NCBI GenBank assembly: GCA_020073565.1
Contig: JAIQEY010000023.1
Span: forward strand, 25,997 to 89,996
DNA length: 64,000 bases
Source of the DNA: Terriglobia bacterium
GTDB lineage: Bacteria > Acidobacteriota > Terriglobia > Terriglobales > Acidobacteriaceae
Direction of reading: 5' to 3'
Every line of letters starts with the position of its first letter. The stretch's first letter is position 1. The position numbers and the translations under genes are program-made. Of this stretch, positions 41,557 through 49,183 are shown piece after piece. The notes beneath the pieces are model-generated. The model made no database searches. It worked only from the letters and a program-made list of their open reading frames with translations, and had not been told where the DNA came from.

Positions 41557-42033
41557 TTATCGACGGGCGAGCAAGACCGTCACATGGGCGATCGCTGCGT
41601 TGTCCGTGTCAATGCCTTCCGGTGTTTTCGCCTTGATACCGACACAGTCTTCAGGAATTCCGCATAGCTCGGCGACGTGCTGACGAATCGTGGCAGCGTG
41701 AGGACCGATTTTGGGCGCAGCCAGAATCAGCGTCGAATCCAGGTTGACCAATTCATAGCCGTCCGCTGCCACCCGCTTGAGCGCCTCTGCCAAAAAGACT
41801 GCCGAATCAGCGCCCCTCCACTGCGGATCGGAAGGCGGGAAGAGGGAGCCAATATCGGGCCCGGCAATGGCGCCGAGTAGCGCGTCGGTGATGGCGTGCA
41901 GCAAGACGTCGCCGTCGGAGTGGCCGCCGAGGCCTTTGTCGTGAGGCAGAGTGATGCCGCCGATGACGAGCGGAATACCGGGCTTGAACTCGTGCGAGTC
42001 CCAACCGTAGCCGATGCGCATTTCTGGTTTCAA
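41557..42033 (-). CDS. ispF: 2-C-methyl-D-erythritol 2,4-cyclodiphosphate synthase
   Basis: Fifth step of the MEP isoprenoid pathway: cyclises CDP-ME 2-phosphate with loss of CMP; 158 aa trimer subunit. It begins MRIGYGWDSHEF, with metal ligands Asp and His in GWDSHEF and His in GHSDGDVLLHAITDALLGA. PDIGSLFPPSDPQWRGADS is the family's substrate loop and KAKTPEGID the C-terminal motif. It lies downstream of ispD on the same strand (99-base gap with repeat-like DNA). Confidence 0.97.
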   Translation of the reverse strand: MKPEMRIGYGWDSHEFKPGIPLVIGGITLPHDKGLGGHSDGDVLLHAITDALLGAIAGPDIGSLFPPSDPQWRGADSAVFLAEALKRVAADGYELVNLDSTLILAAPKIGPHAATIRQHVAELCGIPEDCVGIKAKTPEGIDTDNAAIAHVTVLLARR

Positions 42034-42132
42034 GGGATGATCTCGTTGAAGCTACCAGCTTCTAGCTACTGGCTTCTTGCTAAGTCGCGGACTTGGCCCT
42101 CAGGGGCGACAAAGCTCGCTTCTCGCGTCTCG

Positions 42133-42870
42133 CTACGCGCCACTCGACTTCAAATAAAACTCCGCCAGCTCCACGTCCGCCGGCGTCGTGATCTTGATAT
42201 TTTTCGGCGAACCCATCACCACCGCTACCGGTTGTCCAGCGCGCTCGATCAGCGACGCTTCGTCGGTACCTAAGAACCCGTCTGCCGCGCCGTCGTCGAA
42301 CGCCTTCTTCAGTAGGTCATAGCGAAAGCCCTGCGGGGTCTGCGCCATGACCACGCCCTCGCGCGGAATAGTGGCCGTGATCAGGGCGCCGGTGGCGGTG
42401 CGGTTGACCTGTTTCACCGTGTCCACAGCCGGCCAGCCGGCGATCGCGGCGCCGTGTTTCTGCGCGGCACCAATTACCTCGCTGATGATTTCCGGCGTGA
42501 CGAACGGGCGCACCGCATCGTGCACCAGGATAATGTCCTCGGGGTCGGCGGCTACTGCCGCCAGCGCGTTTGCCACGGAGTTCTGGCGGTGCTCGCCGCC
42601 CTCGACGATTTGCAGTCGCTTGGCGAGGATTTCCGGGAATTGCTTCTCGATCTGCGTGCGGAAAGCCGCGATCTCGTCCTTTCTCAGCGCAACGATGATT
42701 TCATACACCTCGGGAGTGGCCGCGAACTTGCGCAGCGTACGGACAAGAATCGGCACGCCGCCGAGTTCCTTGAACTGTTTCGAAGGCGATTTCTTGTGGG
42801 CCTTGGCTGCCGAAAGGGGAGCCATGCGCGTGCCCAATCCGGCGGCCGGAACGATGACGAAAACCTTCAT
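42133..42870 (-). CDS. ispD: 2-C-methyl-D-erythritol 4-phosphate cytidylyltransferase
   Basis: Third step of the MEP pathway: CTP plus methylerythritol phosphate gives CDP-ME; 245 aa. The N-terminal nucleotide loop is IVPAAGLGTRM with KSPSKQFKELGGVPIL, slightly longer between the two parts than usual (SAAKAHKK inserted-looking). Other marks: VEGGEHRQNSVANAL, ILVHDAVRPFV and TDEASLIERAGQPVAVV. The order PIN/TRAM gene-ispD-ispF on one strand is common in several phyla and suggests one transcript. Confidence 0.96.
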   Translation of the reverse strand: MKVFVIVPAAGLGTRMAPLSAAKAHKKSPSKQFKELGGVPILVRTLRKFAATPEVYEIIVALRKDEIAAFRTQIEKQFPEILAKRLQIVEGGEHRQNSVANALAAVAADPEDIILVHDAVRPFVTPEIISEVIGAAQKHGAAIAGWPAVDTVKQVNRTATGALITATIPREGVVMAQTPQGFRYDLLKKAFDDGAADGFLGTDEASLIERAGQPVAVVMGSPKNIKITTPADVELAEFYLKSSGA

Positions 42871-42895
42871 AGGGGCGATCAGTATAGTACAGGCT

Positions 42896-43027
42896 CTGTC
42901 TGGGCTCTAGGCCTTGATTTCGGCGCCAGTCAGTACGGTTTTCGCAGGAATGAAGACTGAATCCACACTTCAACGTTCAGACAAGGACTAAAGGCCGAGA
43001 GTCCAGAGCCTAAAGCCCAGAGCCTAA
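42896..43027. repeat. Inverted word repeat between the PIN/TRAM gene and ispD
   Basis: GGCTCTGTCTGGGCTCTAGG (42891-42910 region) faces GTCCAGAGCCTAAAGCCCAG plus AGCCTAATCC. It uses the same words as the nusA-infB spacer (26103-26195). Confidence 0.75.
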
Positions 43028-44133
43028 TCCTGCGGACGCTCGATCAGCGGCGCGGGTTTCTTTAAGTCCGGGTTCGAACCGTCGGTTCCGCTGGCTGGGG
43101 CAACGGGCGGTGGAGGAGACGAAGCCTTGGAGTCATGGCGTCCGGCAGCGCGCTCGTCCCACTTGCCGAAGATCATCTTGCCCGCAGTCGTCTGCAGGAC
43201 CGAAGTGACGGCGATGTCGATGGTCTTGCCGATCATCTTCCGGGCGTTGTCGACCACCACCATGGTGCCGTCGTCGAGATAGGCGACGCCCTGGTTGTAT
43301 TCCTTGCCTTCCTTCAGGATGAACACGCGCATGGCCTCGCCGGGCAGCACGATCGGCTTGAGGGAATTGGCCAGCTCGTTGATATTCAGCACCTCCACTC
43401 CCTGCAGTTGCGCGACTTTGTTCAAGTTGAAATCGTTGGTGATGATCTTGCCTTCATAGACCTTCGCGAGTTCGATCAGCTTCATATCCACTTCGCGAAC
43501 AGCGGGGAAATCGTCTTCGACGATCTGGATCTGCAGGGACGCCGTTTTCTGCAGGCGCTGTAGGATGTCCAGGCCGCGGCGCCCGCGATTGCGCTTGAGC
43601 GAATCGGCGGAATCGGCCACCAGTTGCAGTTCGCGCAACACGAATTGCGGGATCACGATGATGCCGTCAAGGAATCCAGTTTCGGCGATATCGGCGATGC
43701 GGCCGTCAATGATCACGCTGGTGTCGAGAATCTTGTAACTCTTCTTGCCCTGCTTCTCGCCGCCGAAGATCCCGCCCAGTGCTGACAGATTCAGTAAGTC
43801 GCCCTTGTTGGCCCCAACGGCGAGTCCGACGTAGGCCATGACCATCATGACCATGATCTGCAGGAAACTCTGGGTGTGGCTCGGCGGAATACTATTGCGG
43901 ATCACGAGAGCGAACAGGTAAGCGCCGATAATGCCGAGCACGCTGCCGATAGCGGAGCCAATCAGGCGCTTCAGACTCATCACGCGGAGCCGCCATTCGA
44001 ACACCACGATGGCGGCACCGATGAGCAGGCCGACAGCTGCATCGAAGTTAGAGGGCAGGCCGAATGGCTGAATCAGATAACAGACGAGACCGACGGTCAG
44101 AATAAACAGAAGACGGATGAGTACTACGTCCAC
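43024..44133 (-). CDS. PIN/TRAM-domain membrane protein (YacL-like), 369 aa
   Basis: An N-terminal block of about four transmembrane helices ([78 protein letters not shown]). A PIN nuclease domain follows with the acidic residues in [14 protein letters not shown] and [18 protein letters not shown] domain comes next ([37 protein letters not shown]). The Pro/Ser-rich tail is short. PIN domains are RNases; the membrane-bound YacL family has no firmly known target. GTG 44133 is preferred because GGGGAGGGTTCGTTC precedes it. Upstream of ispD-ispF. Confidence 0.88.
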   Translation of the reverse strand: MDVVLIRLLFILTVGLVCYLIQPFGLPSNFDAAVGLLIGAAIVVFEWRLRVMSLKRLIGSAIGSVLGIIGAYLFALVIRNSIPPSHTQSFLQIMVMMVMAYVGLAVGANKGDLLNLSALGGIFGGEKQGKKSYKILDTSVIIDGRIADIAETGFLDGIIVIPQFVLRELQLVADSADSLKRNRGRRGLDILQRLQKTASLQIQIVEDDFPAVREVDMKLIELAKVYEGKIITNDFNLNKVAQLQGVEVLNINELANSLKPIVLPGEAMRVFILKEGKEYNQGVAYLDDGTMVVVDNARKMIGKTIDIAVTSVLQTTAGKMIFGKWDERAAGRHDSKASSPPPPVAPASGTDGSNPDLKKPAPLIERPQD

Positions 44134-44236
44134 GAACGAACCCTCCCCAGGGCAACGCGCCGCGCGAACGATGCCTGCCCCCACGCCAGTTTTTCAGGGC
44201 GAATGAAGTAAGAACCCTGAGCCAGCGTTCTATTTG

Positions 44237-44343
44237 GCAGAGCGGTATGAATGATGAATTCGAGCTCTGCACCCGGTTAGAAGCCGGGTCTCCGCCAACG
44301 TACACGGAGAAGTATATACCCGGGTGGTTTGCGCCAGCGCAAA
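44237..44343. other. Run of four short hairpins in the spacer before the PIN/TRAM gene
   Basis: In order: GCAGAGC(44237-44243)/GCTCTGC(44264-44270); ACCCGG(44271-44276)/CCGGGT(44284-44289); CTCCG(44290-44294)/CGGAG(44305-44309); TTTGCG(44328-44333)/CGCAAA(44338-44343). They are almost contiguous. May act as terminator of the upstream SGNH gene and/or leader structure. It is not a recognised RNA family. Confidence 0.45.
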
Positions 44344-44358
44344 GAAGCCTTTGGTTGC

Positions 44359-45138
44359 TTAATTCCCTCGAACGACTGCCTTGGCAATCGCCGCTTCCGC
44401 CATCGGGGCCATCAACGTGTATCCGTCCTTGTTCGGATGCAGGCCGTCATCGGCCAAGTCTTTCTGGAGGAACCCGTTCTTGTCGACCATGGCGCTGAAA
44501 TAGTCGAGATAGACGCAGCCGTGGGCAGCGCAGTACTCCTTCAGCCAGCGATTAAGCGCGAGAATTTTTGCAGGCGTGCGCTGGTTGAACATGTCTCCAG
44601 CTCGTTCGGTGTACTCATGGACGGGAAGAACCGACGAGTAGACTACCTTGATGTCATGGGCGCGTGCGAGTTCGGCGATGGAGGCGTAGTTGGCTTCGAT
44701 GTCTTCGAGGCGCATGGGCCCGGTGTTGCCGGCGATGTCGTTGGTGCCGGCGAGAATGACGACCACTTTCGGCTCAAGATCGATCACGTCGGGGCGAAAC
44801 CGGATGAGCAGTTGTGGCGTGGTCTGTCCGCTGATGCCGCGGTTGACGTAGGGCTTGCCGGGAAAATATTCGTCAAGCTTCCAGTTGTCGGTGATGGAGT
44901 CGCCGTAGAAGACAACGCGGTTCTCGCCGGACGCGCGTGGCGGTAGGGCGGCATTGGCGTCGCGGTAGCGGCCAAGTTCGCCAAAGTCTTCCATGAGGAT
45001 GGGCATGCGGGAGAGGCGCCATTGGTTCAGGCGCTCGGTGCCAGTCGGCTTGGGCGCCGGCGGTGCGGGCGGCTGAGTCAGTGCGGAGATGCAAAGGACC
45101 AGGAAGAGGGTGATTCTTAGAGGCAGTCGCATGTTCAT
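44359..45138 (-). CDS. Exported SGNH/GDSL-family esterase, 259 aa
   Basis: A signal peptide (PLRITLFLVLCISALTQ) precedes an SGNH hydrolase domain. Block I is VVFYGDSITDNW with the nucleophilic serine, block II has NRGISGQTTPQLL, block III is ILAGTNDIAGN, and block V is DGLHPNKDGY with the Asp and His. Likely a periplasmic esterase or carbohydrate deacetylase; substrate unknown. The open frame extends to 45192 but the signal peptide starts at ATG 45138. Confidence 0.9.
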   Translation of the reverse strand: MNMRLPLRITLFLVLCISALTQPPAPPAPKPTGTERLNQWRLSRMPILMEDFGELGRYRDANAALPPRASGENRVVFYGDSITDNWKLDEYFPGKPYVNRGISGQTTPQLLIRFRPDVIDLEPKVVVILAGTNDIAGNTGPMRLEDIEANYASIAELARAHDIKVVYSSVLPVHEYTERAGDMFNQRTPAKILALNRWLKEYCAAHGCVYLDYFSAMVDKNGFLQKDLADDGLHPNKDGYTLMAPMAEAAIAKAVVRGN

Positions 45139-45269
45139 CGAAAATCTATCCTCAGAGCCGGAGCCCTCTGGGGCTGGGGCGGTCAAGCTCATTCTAGACG
45201 ACGGCGTTCATGCCTCGTGTGGTCCTGTACGCTTTTTGCGGAGGGCGGATTCCGACGGTGTTATGGTGA

Positions 45270-45440
45270 AATCAGACCAGCACTTTGGTAAGGTTTCGAC
45301 GTGCCGGGCACAAAGTTCCCGAATTCGATGACGAGAACACTCGCGAGTTACTCGGCTACAGCTATCGCATCATTTACCGGCTGCAAGGCGATGAGGTGGT
45401 GATTGCCGGCGTGATTCATGGCAAGCGCATTCTGCAGTAA
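45270..45440 (+). pseudogene. Relic of a ParE/RelE-family toxin gene (3' end)
   Basis: The frame has no start codon of its own: it follows an in-frame TGA (45267-45269). It reads RRAGHKVPEFDDENTRELLG then YSYRIIYRLQGDEVVIAGVI and HGKRIL before TAA at 45438-45440. This matches the C-terminal half of ParE-like toxins (V-P-E-F...R-E...YRIIY.....V.I..V.HG.R.L). The N-terminal half and any antitoxin gene are missing, so this is a decayed toxin-antitoxin remnant. Found by reading the sequence, as the frame is too short for automatic listing. Confidence 0.75.
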
Positions 45441-45451
45441 CGCCGAGTTCT

Positions 45452-45467
45452 CGCGGGCAAGAATGCC
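45452..45467. repeat. Palindromic repeat, CGCGGGCA family
   Basis: CGCGGGCA-AGAA-TGCCCGCG followed by CCACAC, so built like the GCGCGGACA family with a different core. A related unit, GGCGGGCA-TTTC-TGCCCGCC, lies at 58240-58259 after frr. Confidence 0.7.
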
Positions 45468-45506
45468 CGCGCCACACAAGCCTTGCCGATCCACAAATCC
45501 TTCCGC

Positions 45507-47219
45507 TTACATGCCGTCATAGTTCGGCCCGCCGCCACCTTCCGGCGGCACCCAGGTAATGATTTGGTATGGGTCCTCGATATCACAGGTTTTGCAGTGC
45601 ACGCAGTTTGCGGGATTCAGGCTGATCCGCTTGCCGTTGGGCGCGGCAGTGTCATCGACCATCTCGTAGACATTTGCCGGACAGAAATTCTGGCAGGGGC
45701 TGCCGAATTCTTTCACGCAGCGCTCGTTGCAGATGTTGGTGTCATGGATGACGAGGTGGGCCGGTTGATCCTCCTCGTGCTTGGTGCCGGAGTGGTAGAG
45801 GTCGGTGAGCTTGTCGTAGGTCAGCTTGCCGTCGCCTTTGGCGGGGCCCAGCATGTGCGCTCTGGGACCGCCGTCGGCGGGTAGACCTATGACTGATTTC
45901 AAGTTCTCGTGGCCGGGATGAGACGGTACGCGGTTGCGGAGGCCGCCATCGAAAATATCCTGCAGCACGGTGTTGAACATGCCGGCGTACATGCCGTTCT
46001 TGAATCCCTGATGGAAGTTGCGCACGGGCCAGAGTTCGTCTTTGATCCAGCTGGTTTCGACGCGGCGCTGGAACTTGCCCAGCGTGGCGGCCGACGAATC
46101 GCCGCTCACCAGCGCTTCGAAAGCCGTTTCGGCGGCGAGCATCCCGCTCTTGATGGCGAGGTGGATGCCCTTGAGCCGCGCCGAATTCAGAAAGCCGGCC
46201 GAGTCGCCGATCACCATCCAACCGTCACCACCAAGCGGCGGCAGCGACCACCATCCGCCGTAGGGCAGAGACTTCGCACCGTAGCGGATCATCTTGCCGC
46301 CCGAGAGCAGACTGGCGATGAATGGATGTTGCTTGAAGGTCTGCAGGACGTGCTGCGGATCAAGGCGCGGATCGCGATAGTCGAGGCCGGTGACGAAGCC
46401 GAGCGAGACGATGTTGTCCTTCGAGCCGTAGAGCCACGCGCCACCGTACTCTTTGGGCGTGAGCGGGTAACCCATGGTGTAGATGACTTCGCCCGCCTTA
46501 ATACGCCCTGCAGGCACTTCCCACAACTCCTTTACGCCTACACCATAAGTTTGCGGGTTGCGGTCCCTCATCAGATCGAACTTCTGGATCAGTTGCTTGG
46601 TCAGCGATCCGCGCGTGCCTTCGGCGAGAACGACGACTTTGGCTTTCACGTCATAGCCGGGCTCGAAATTCGATTTCTGCTGGTTCTGCTTGTCGACTCC
46701 TTTGTCGTCGGTGCGCACGCCGGTGACGCGACTGCCGTCATACAGAAGTTCGGAGCCCGCAAAGCCCGTAAAGATGGTGATGCCGGCCTCTTCGACTTTG
46801 CCGGCCAGCCACTTCACGAACTTGTTGATCGAGATGACGTAGTTGCCGTGATCCTTCAGCGGCGGAGGCGTGATCGGAAGCTTGTGGTGTCCGGTCTTCG
46901 TCAGGAAATGCACGCCTTCTTTGTAGACGGTGGCGTCGAGCGGCGCTTCCTTTTCGAATCCGGGCAGCAGTTCCTTCATCGAACGCGGATCGAGCAGCGC
47001 GCCGGAAAGGCAGTGCTGTCCGGCTTCGCGGGCCTTTTCGAGCACGTAGATATTTTCTTTCGAGAGCTGCGCCTCGGGATGGCGCGCGTTGTAGTCGTCG
47101 ATGAGCTGCGAGAGTCGCAGTGCGCAGGCCATGCCGGCGGGACCGCCGCCGACAATAACCACGTCGGCCGGCATCTCAGGATATTCGATATTTGGGAGAG
47201 GTTTGCGGAAGATCAGCAT
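45507..47219 (-). CDS. Electron transfer flavoprotein:ubiquinone oxidoreductase
   Basis: Membrane-associated flavoprotein that passes electrons from ETF (fatty-acid and amino-acid oxidation) to the quinone pool; 570 aa. The N-terminal FAD site is DVVIVGGGPAGMACALRLSQ. LEKAREAGQHCLSGALLDPR and PLGGDGWMVIGDSAGFLN are typical. The C-terminal iron-sulfur part has NICNERCVKEFGSPCQNFCP and NPANCVHCKTCDIEDP. No etfAB genes are adjacent. The opposite strand has a long open frame across this gene caused by codon bias. Confidence 0.96.
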   Translation of the reverse strand: MLIFRKPLPNIEYPEMPADVVIVGGGPAGMACALRLSQLIDDYNARHPEAQLSKENIYVLEKAREAGQHCLSGALLDPRSMKELLPGFEKEAPLDATVYKEGVHFLTKTGHHKLPITPPPLKDHGNYVISINKFVKWLAGKVEEAGITIFTGFAGSELLYDGSRVTGVRTDDKGVDKQNQQKSNFEPGYDVKAKVVVLAEGTRGSLTKQLIQKFDLMRDRNPQTYGVGVKELWEVPAGRIKAGEVIYTMGYPLTPKEYGGAWLYGSKDNIVSLGFVTGLDYRDPRLDPQHVLQTFKQHPFIASLLSGGKMIRYGAKSLPYGGWWSLPPLGGDGWMVIGDSAGFLNSARLKGIHLAIKSGMLAAETAFEALVSGDSSAATLGKFQRRVETSWIKDELWPVRNFHQGFKNGMYAGMFNTVLQDIFDGGLRNRVPSHPGHENLKSVIGLPADGGPRAHMLGPAKGDGKLTYDKLTDLYHSGTKHEEDQPAHLVIHDTNICNERCVKEFGSPCQNFCPANVYEMVDDTAAPNGKRISLNPANCVHCKTCDIEDPYQIITWVPPEGGGGPNYDGM

Positions 47220-47438
47220 TTTGCACCTAGCCTCTAGCAGTTGGCTTAAGCCTCATGACAACGGCCGATCGGTGCGATCGAGCACCAGGAGGAGACTCTC
47301 TATGATAATTGCAAACGGCGTGTAAAGCACGGGCGGCAAACCGCTCTCGGTCCTTCTGGTTCACGACTTCTTGACAATGACGAAATCGGCGCCGTACGAG
47401 ATAGGAACTTCCTGCCCATCGCCGGTGTCAGTCTATCC

Positions 47439-47756
47439 ATGAGACGCAACTGGCCTCTGCGACAACTGCTGGCAATTTTGCGCGGAACCGCTTTGATGGT
47501 GGGGGTGTTCCTGTTGTTGATTCTGGTGCAGTTGGCGCCTCCCCTGATCCGTGGAGGATTTTCCGGGGTGCGCAATCACATCACGCGGGTGGCGATCGCC
47601 GGCGTGTCCCCGGAACGTTGGGGAACCGCGGTGCTGCGAATGTATGAGGCGCTTTCGGCGATCCTCCTGCTTGTCTGCATACTCTTCCTCACGCAGCGCT
47701 ACTTGGCAAGGAAACTGGCGTCCGGTAACGAGACGCGGGACAGGACTGCCCGCTGA
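47439..47756 (+). CDS. Small two-helix membrane protein, 105 aa
   Basis: Two hydrophobic helices: LLAILRGTALMVGVFLLLIL (about 9-30) and AVLRMYEALSAILLLVCILF (about 64-83). The loop contains VRNHITRVAIAGVSPERWGT; the C-terminus is basic. No recognised family. It ends two bases before the stop of the convergent hisC. The gap 47220-47438 holds repeat words (CTAGCCTCTAGCAGTTGGCT) and nothing else evident. Confidence 0.6.
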   Translation: MRRNWPLRQLLAILRGTALMVGVFLLLILVQLAPPLIRGGFSGVRNHITRVAIAGVSPERWGTAVLRMYEALSAILLLVCILFLTQRYLARKLASGNETRDRTAR

Positions 47757-47757
47757 T

Positions 47758-48816
47758 TCACGGTTGCACTTCCTTCAGCGTCTGACGGATCGCTTCCAGC
47801 ACTCCGGTCATCTGATGACTGGCCGGTACGGTGATGCGCACGCAGCCTTCGCAGCCGAGATTGGCCGACGAATCGCGGATCATGATACCCCGGCGTTGCA
47901 TCGCGGCTGCGAATGCCCCCGCGCCCCCGCCGACCTGCACCAGAACAAAGTTTGCGGAACTTGGCCAGCAGCGTAATCCCATTTCCTGGCACAATCTCGC
48001 TATTTGCTCGCGGCCTTGTCTTACTTGTGTGACGTATTCGCGCACGAAGTCCTGATCTGCGAGCGCTTCCTCCAGGCAGGCGAGAGCCACCGCATTAACG
48101 TTGAATGGGGAGCAGAACCGGCGCATGAATTCAATTTGTTCAGGCGGGCCGACCAGCGCTCCGAGGCGCAGGCCGGCCAGTCCGTAGGCCTTGGAAAACG
48201 TGCGCGCGATGAACAGATTCTGATGGCGGGCCAACTCTCCAAGCATGGTTTCGCCGTAGAAATCGAAGTAGGCTTCGTCGATCAGAACCGCGGCGCCGGG
48301 AGCAGCTTCGACGGTGCGCAGCAAATCGGCGGGTGCGGCAACCGTGCCGGTAGGATTGTTTGGGTTGGCGATCACGATTACTTGCGTCCGCGGCGAAATG
48401 CGGGCGAGGATTTCGGCGGCAGGGAAGGCAAAGTTTTCTCCCGCGGGCACACGCACCAACTGCGCTCCGAAAGCCTGGCCGAAAATCGGATACATCACGA
48501 ACGTCGGATCGGAAAAGATCAGTTCCGAGCCTTCGCGCAAATAGGTGGAGAATAAGAGGCACAACGTCTCATCTACACCGTTGGTCAGCAGAACCTGGCT
48601 GGGGTTGACGCTGAGGAAGTTCGCAATGAGGCGCTCGCCGATTTCCCGTTGCGGATACCGGGCGATGTCTTCGGTGCCAAGTGTCCGCAGCCGCGCCAGG
48701 ACGCGCGGTGAACAGCCGGCCAGGTTTTCGTTGAGGTCAAGACTTAGCCCGTCCCGGCTCGCGATCGGAGATCGGTACGGATCCAGCGCGGTAATCGACT
48801 CCCGCGGTTTCAACAT
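47758..48816 (-). CDS. hisC: Histidinol-phosphate aminotransferase
   Basis: PLP fold-type I transaminase of histidine synthesis (imidazole-acetol phosphate plus glutamate); 352 aa. Features: LDLNENLAGCSP at the N-terminus, YPQREIGERLIANFL, LTNGVDETLCLLF, IANPNNPTGTV, VLIDEAYFDFYGE, and the PLP lysine in ARTFSKAYGLAGLRLG. Other his genes are absent here. Related enzymes act on aromatic amino acids, so a broader specificity is possible, but DEAYFDF and the overall pattern favour HisC. Confidence 0.92.
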   Translation of the reverse strand: MLKPRESITALDPYRSPIASRDGLSLDLNENLAGCSPRVLARLRTLGTEDIARYPQREIGERLIANFLSVNPSQVLLTNGVDETLCLLFSTYLREGSELIFSDPTFVMYPIFGQAFGAQLVRVPAGENFAFPAAEILARISPRTQVIVIANPNNPTGTVAAPADLLRTVEAAPGAAVLIDEAYFDFYGETMLGELARHQNLFIARTFSKAYGLAGLRLGALVGPPEQIEFMRRFCSPFNVNAVALACLEEALADQDFVREYVTQVRQGREQIARLCQEMGLRCWPSSANFVLVQVGGGAGAFAAAMQRRGIMIRDSSANLGCEGCVRITVPASHQMTGVLEAIRQTLKEVQP

Positions 48817-48888
48817 GGGATGCCCGTCAACATGACGCGATGAGTTTACGACAGCGCCGCCGATGGTGTTGGAGCAACTTTCCTCGAC

Positions 48889-49077
48889 TCACTCTTCGTT
48901 CCGCCTCGTATACTTCACCGCCACGAAGATCACCGTGCAGATGCAGAAATCCACAAGAAGTCCCAGGTCCTCCTTGAACAGCCTGTGCCGAATCGGGGTG
49001 GGCAGGTGAGGCATAAGCAGAAAATAAATTGCGTTGCCCGCAAGGACTGCCACCAGAGCGTCGAGGAAGTTCCTCAT
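48889..49077 (-). CDS. Small membrane protein, 62 aa
   Basis: Two hydrophobic helices: FLDALVAVLAGNAIYFLLMP (about 3-22) and LGLLVDFCICTVIFVAVKYT (about 39-58), separated by HLPTPIRHRLFKED, with a basic end. I recognise such proteins as common in acidobacterial genomes, without a function. The frame extends upstream to 49269 but overlaps divergent recG, so a start at ATG 49077 (or 49095) is preferred. Confidence 0.65.
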   Translation of the reverse strand: MRNFLDALVAVLAGNAIYFLLMPHLPTPIRHRLFKEDLGLLVDFCICTVIFVAVKYTRRNEE

Positions 49078-49183
49078 CGTCCGTCTCTTGACCATCGGGC
49101 TCTTGTCCAAGCCGACCTCCGCTCCTCCACCCGTCGCGCGAAAACCGGGCGCAATGGGACGACGGCTGCTAACATCCCTTGAG

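Noticed and set aside
44230..44298. tRNA-like sequence (GAGC stem, T-arm-like hairpin, ending CCGCCA)
   Set aside because: No matching 5' acceptor strand, no anticodon stem, and the T-loop lacks TTCRANY; kept only as a hairpin region.
45909..47237. 442-codon open frame antisense to the ETF:ubiquinone oxidoreductase gene
   Set aside because: It mirrors a gene with complete FAD and Fe-S motifs; the frame is open because of GC-biased codon use and has no recognisable domain.
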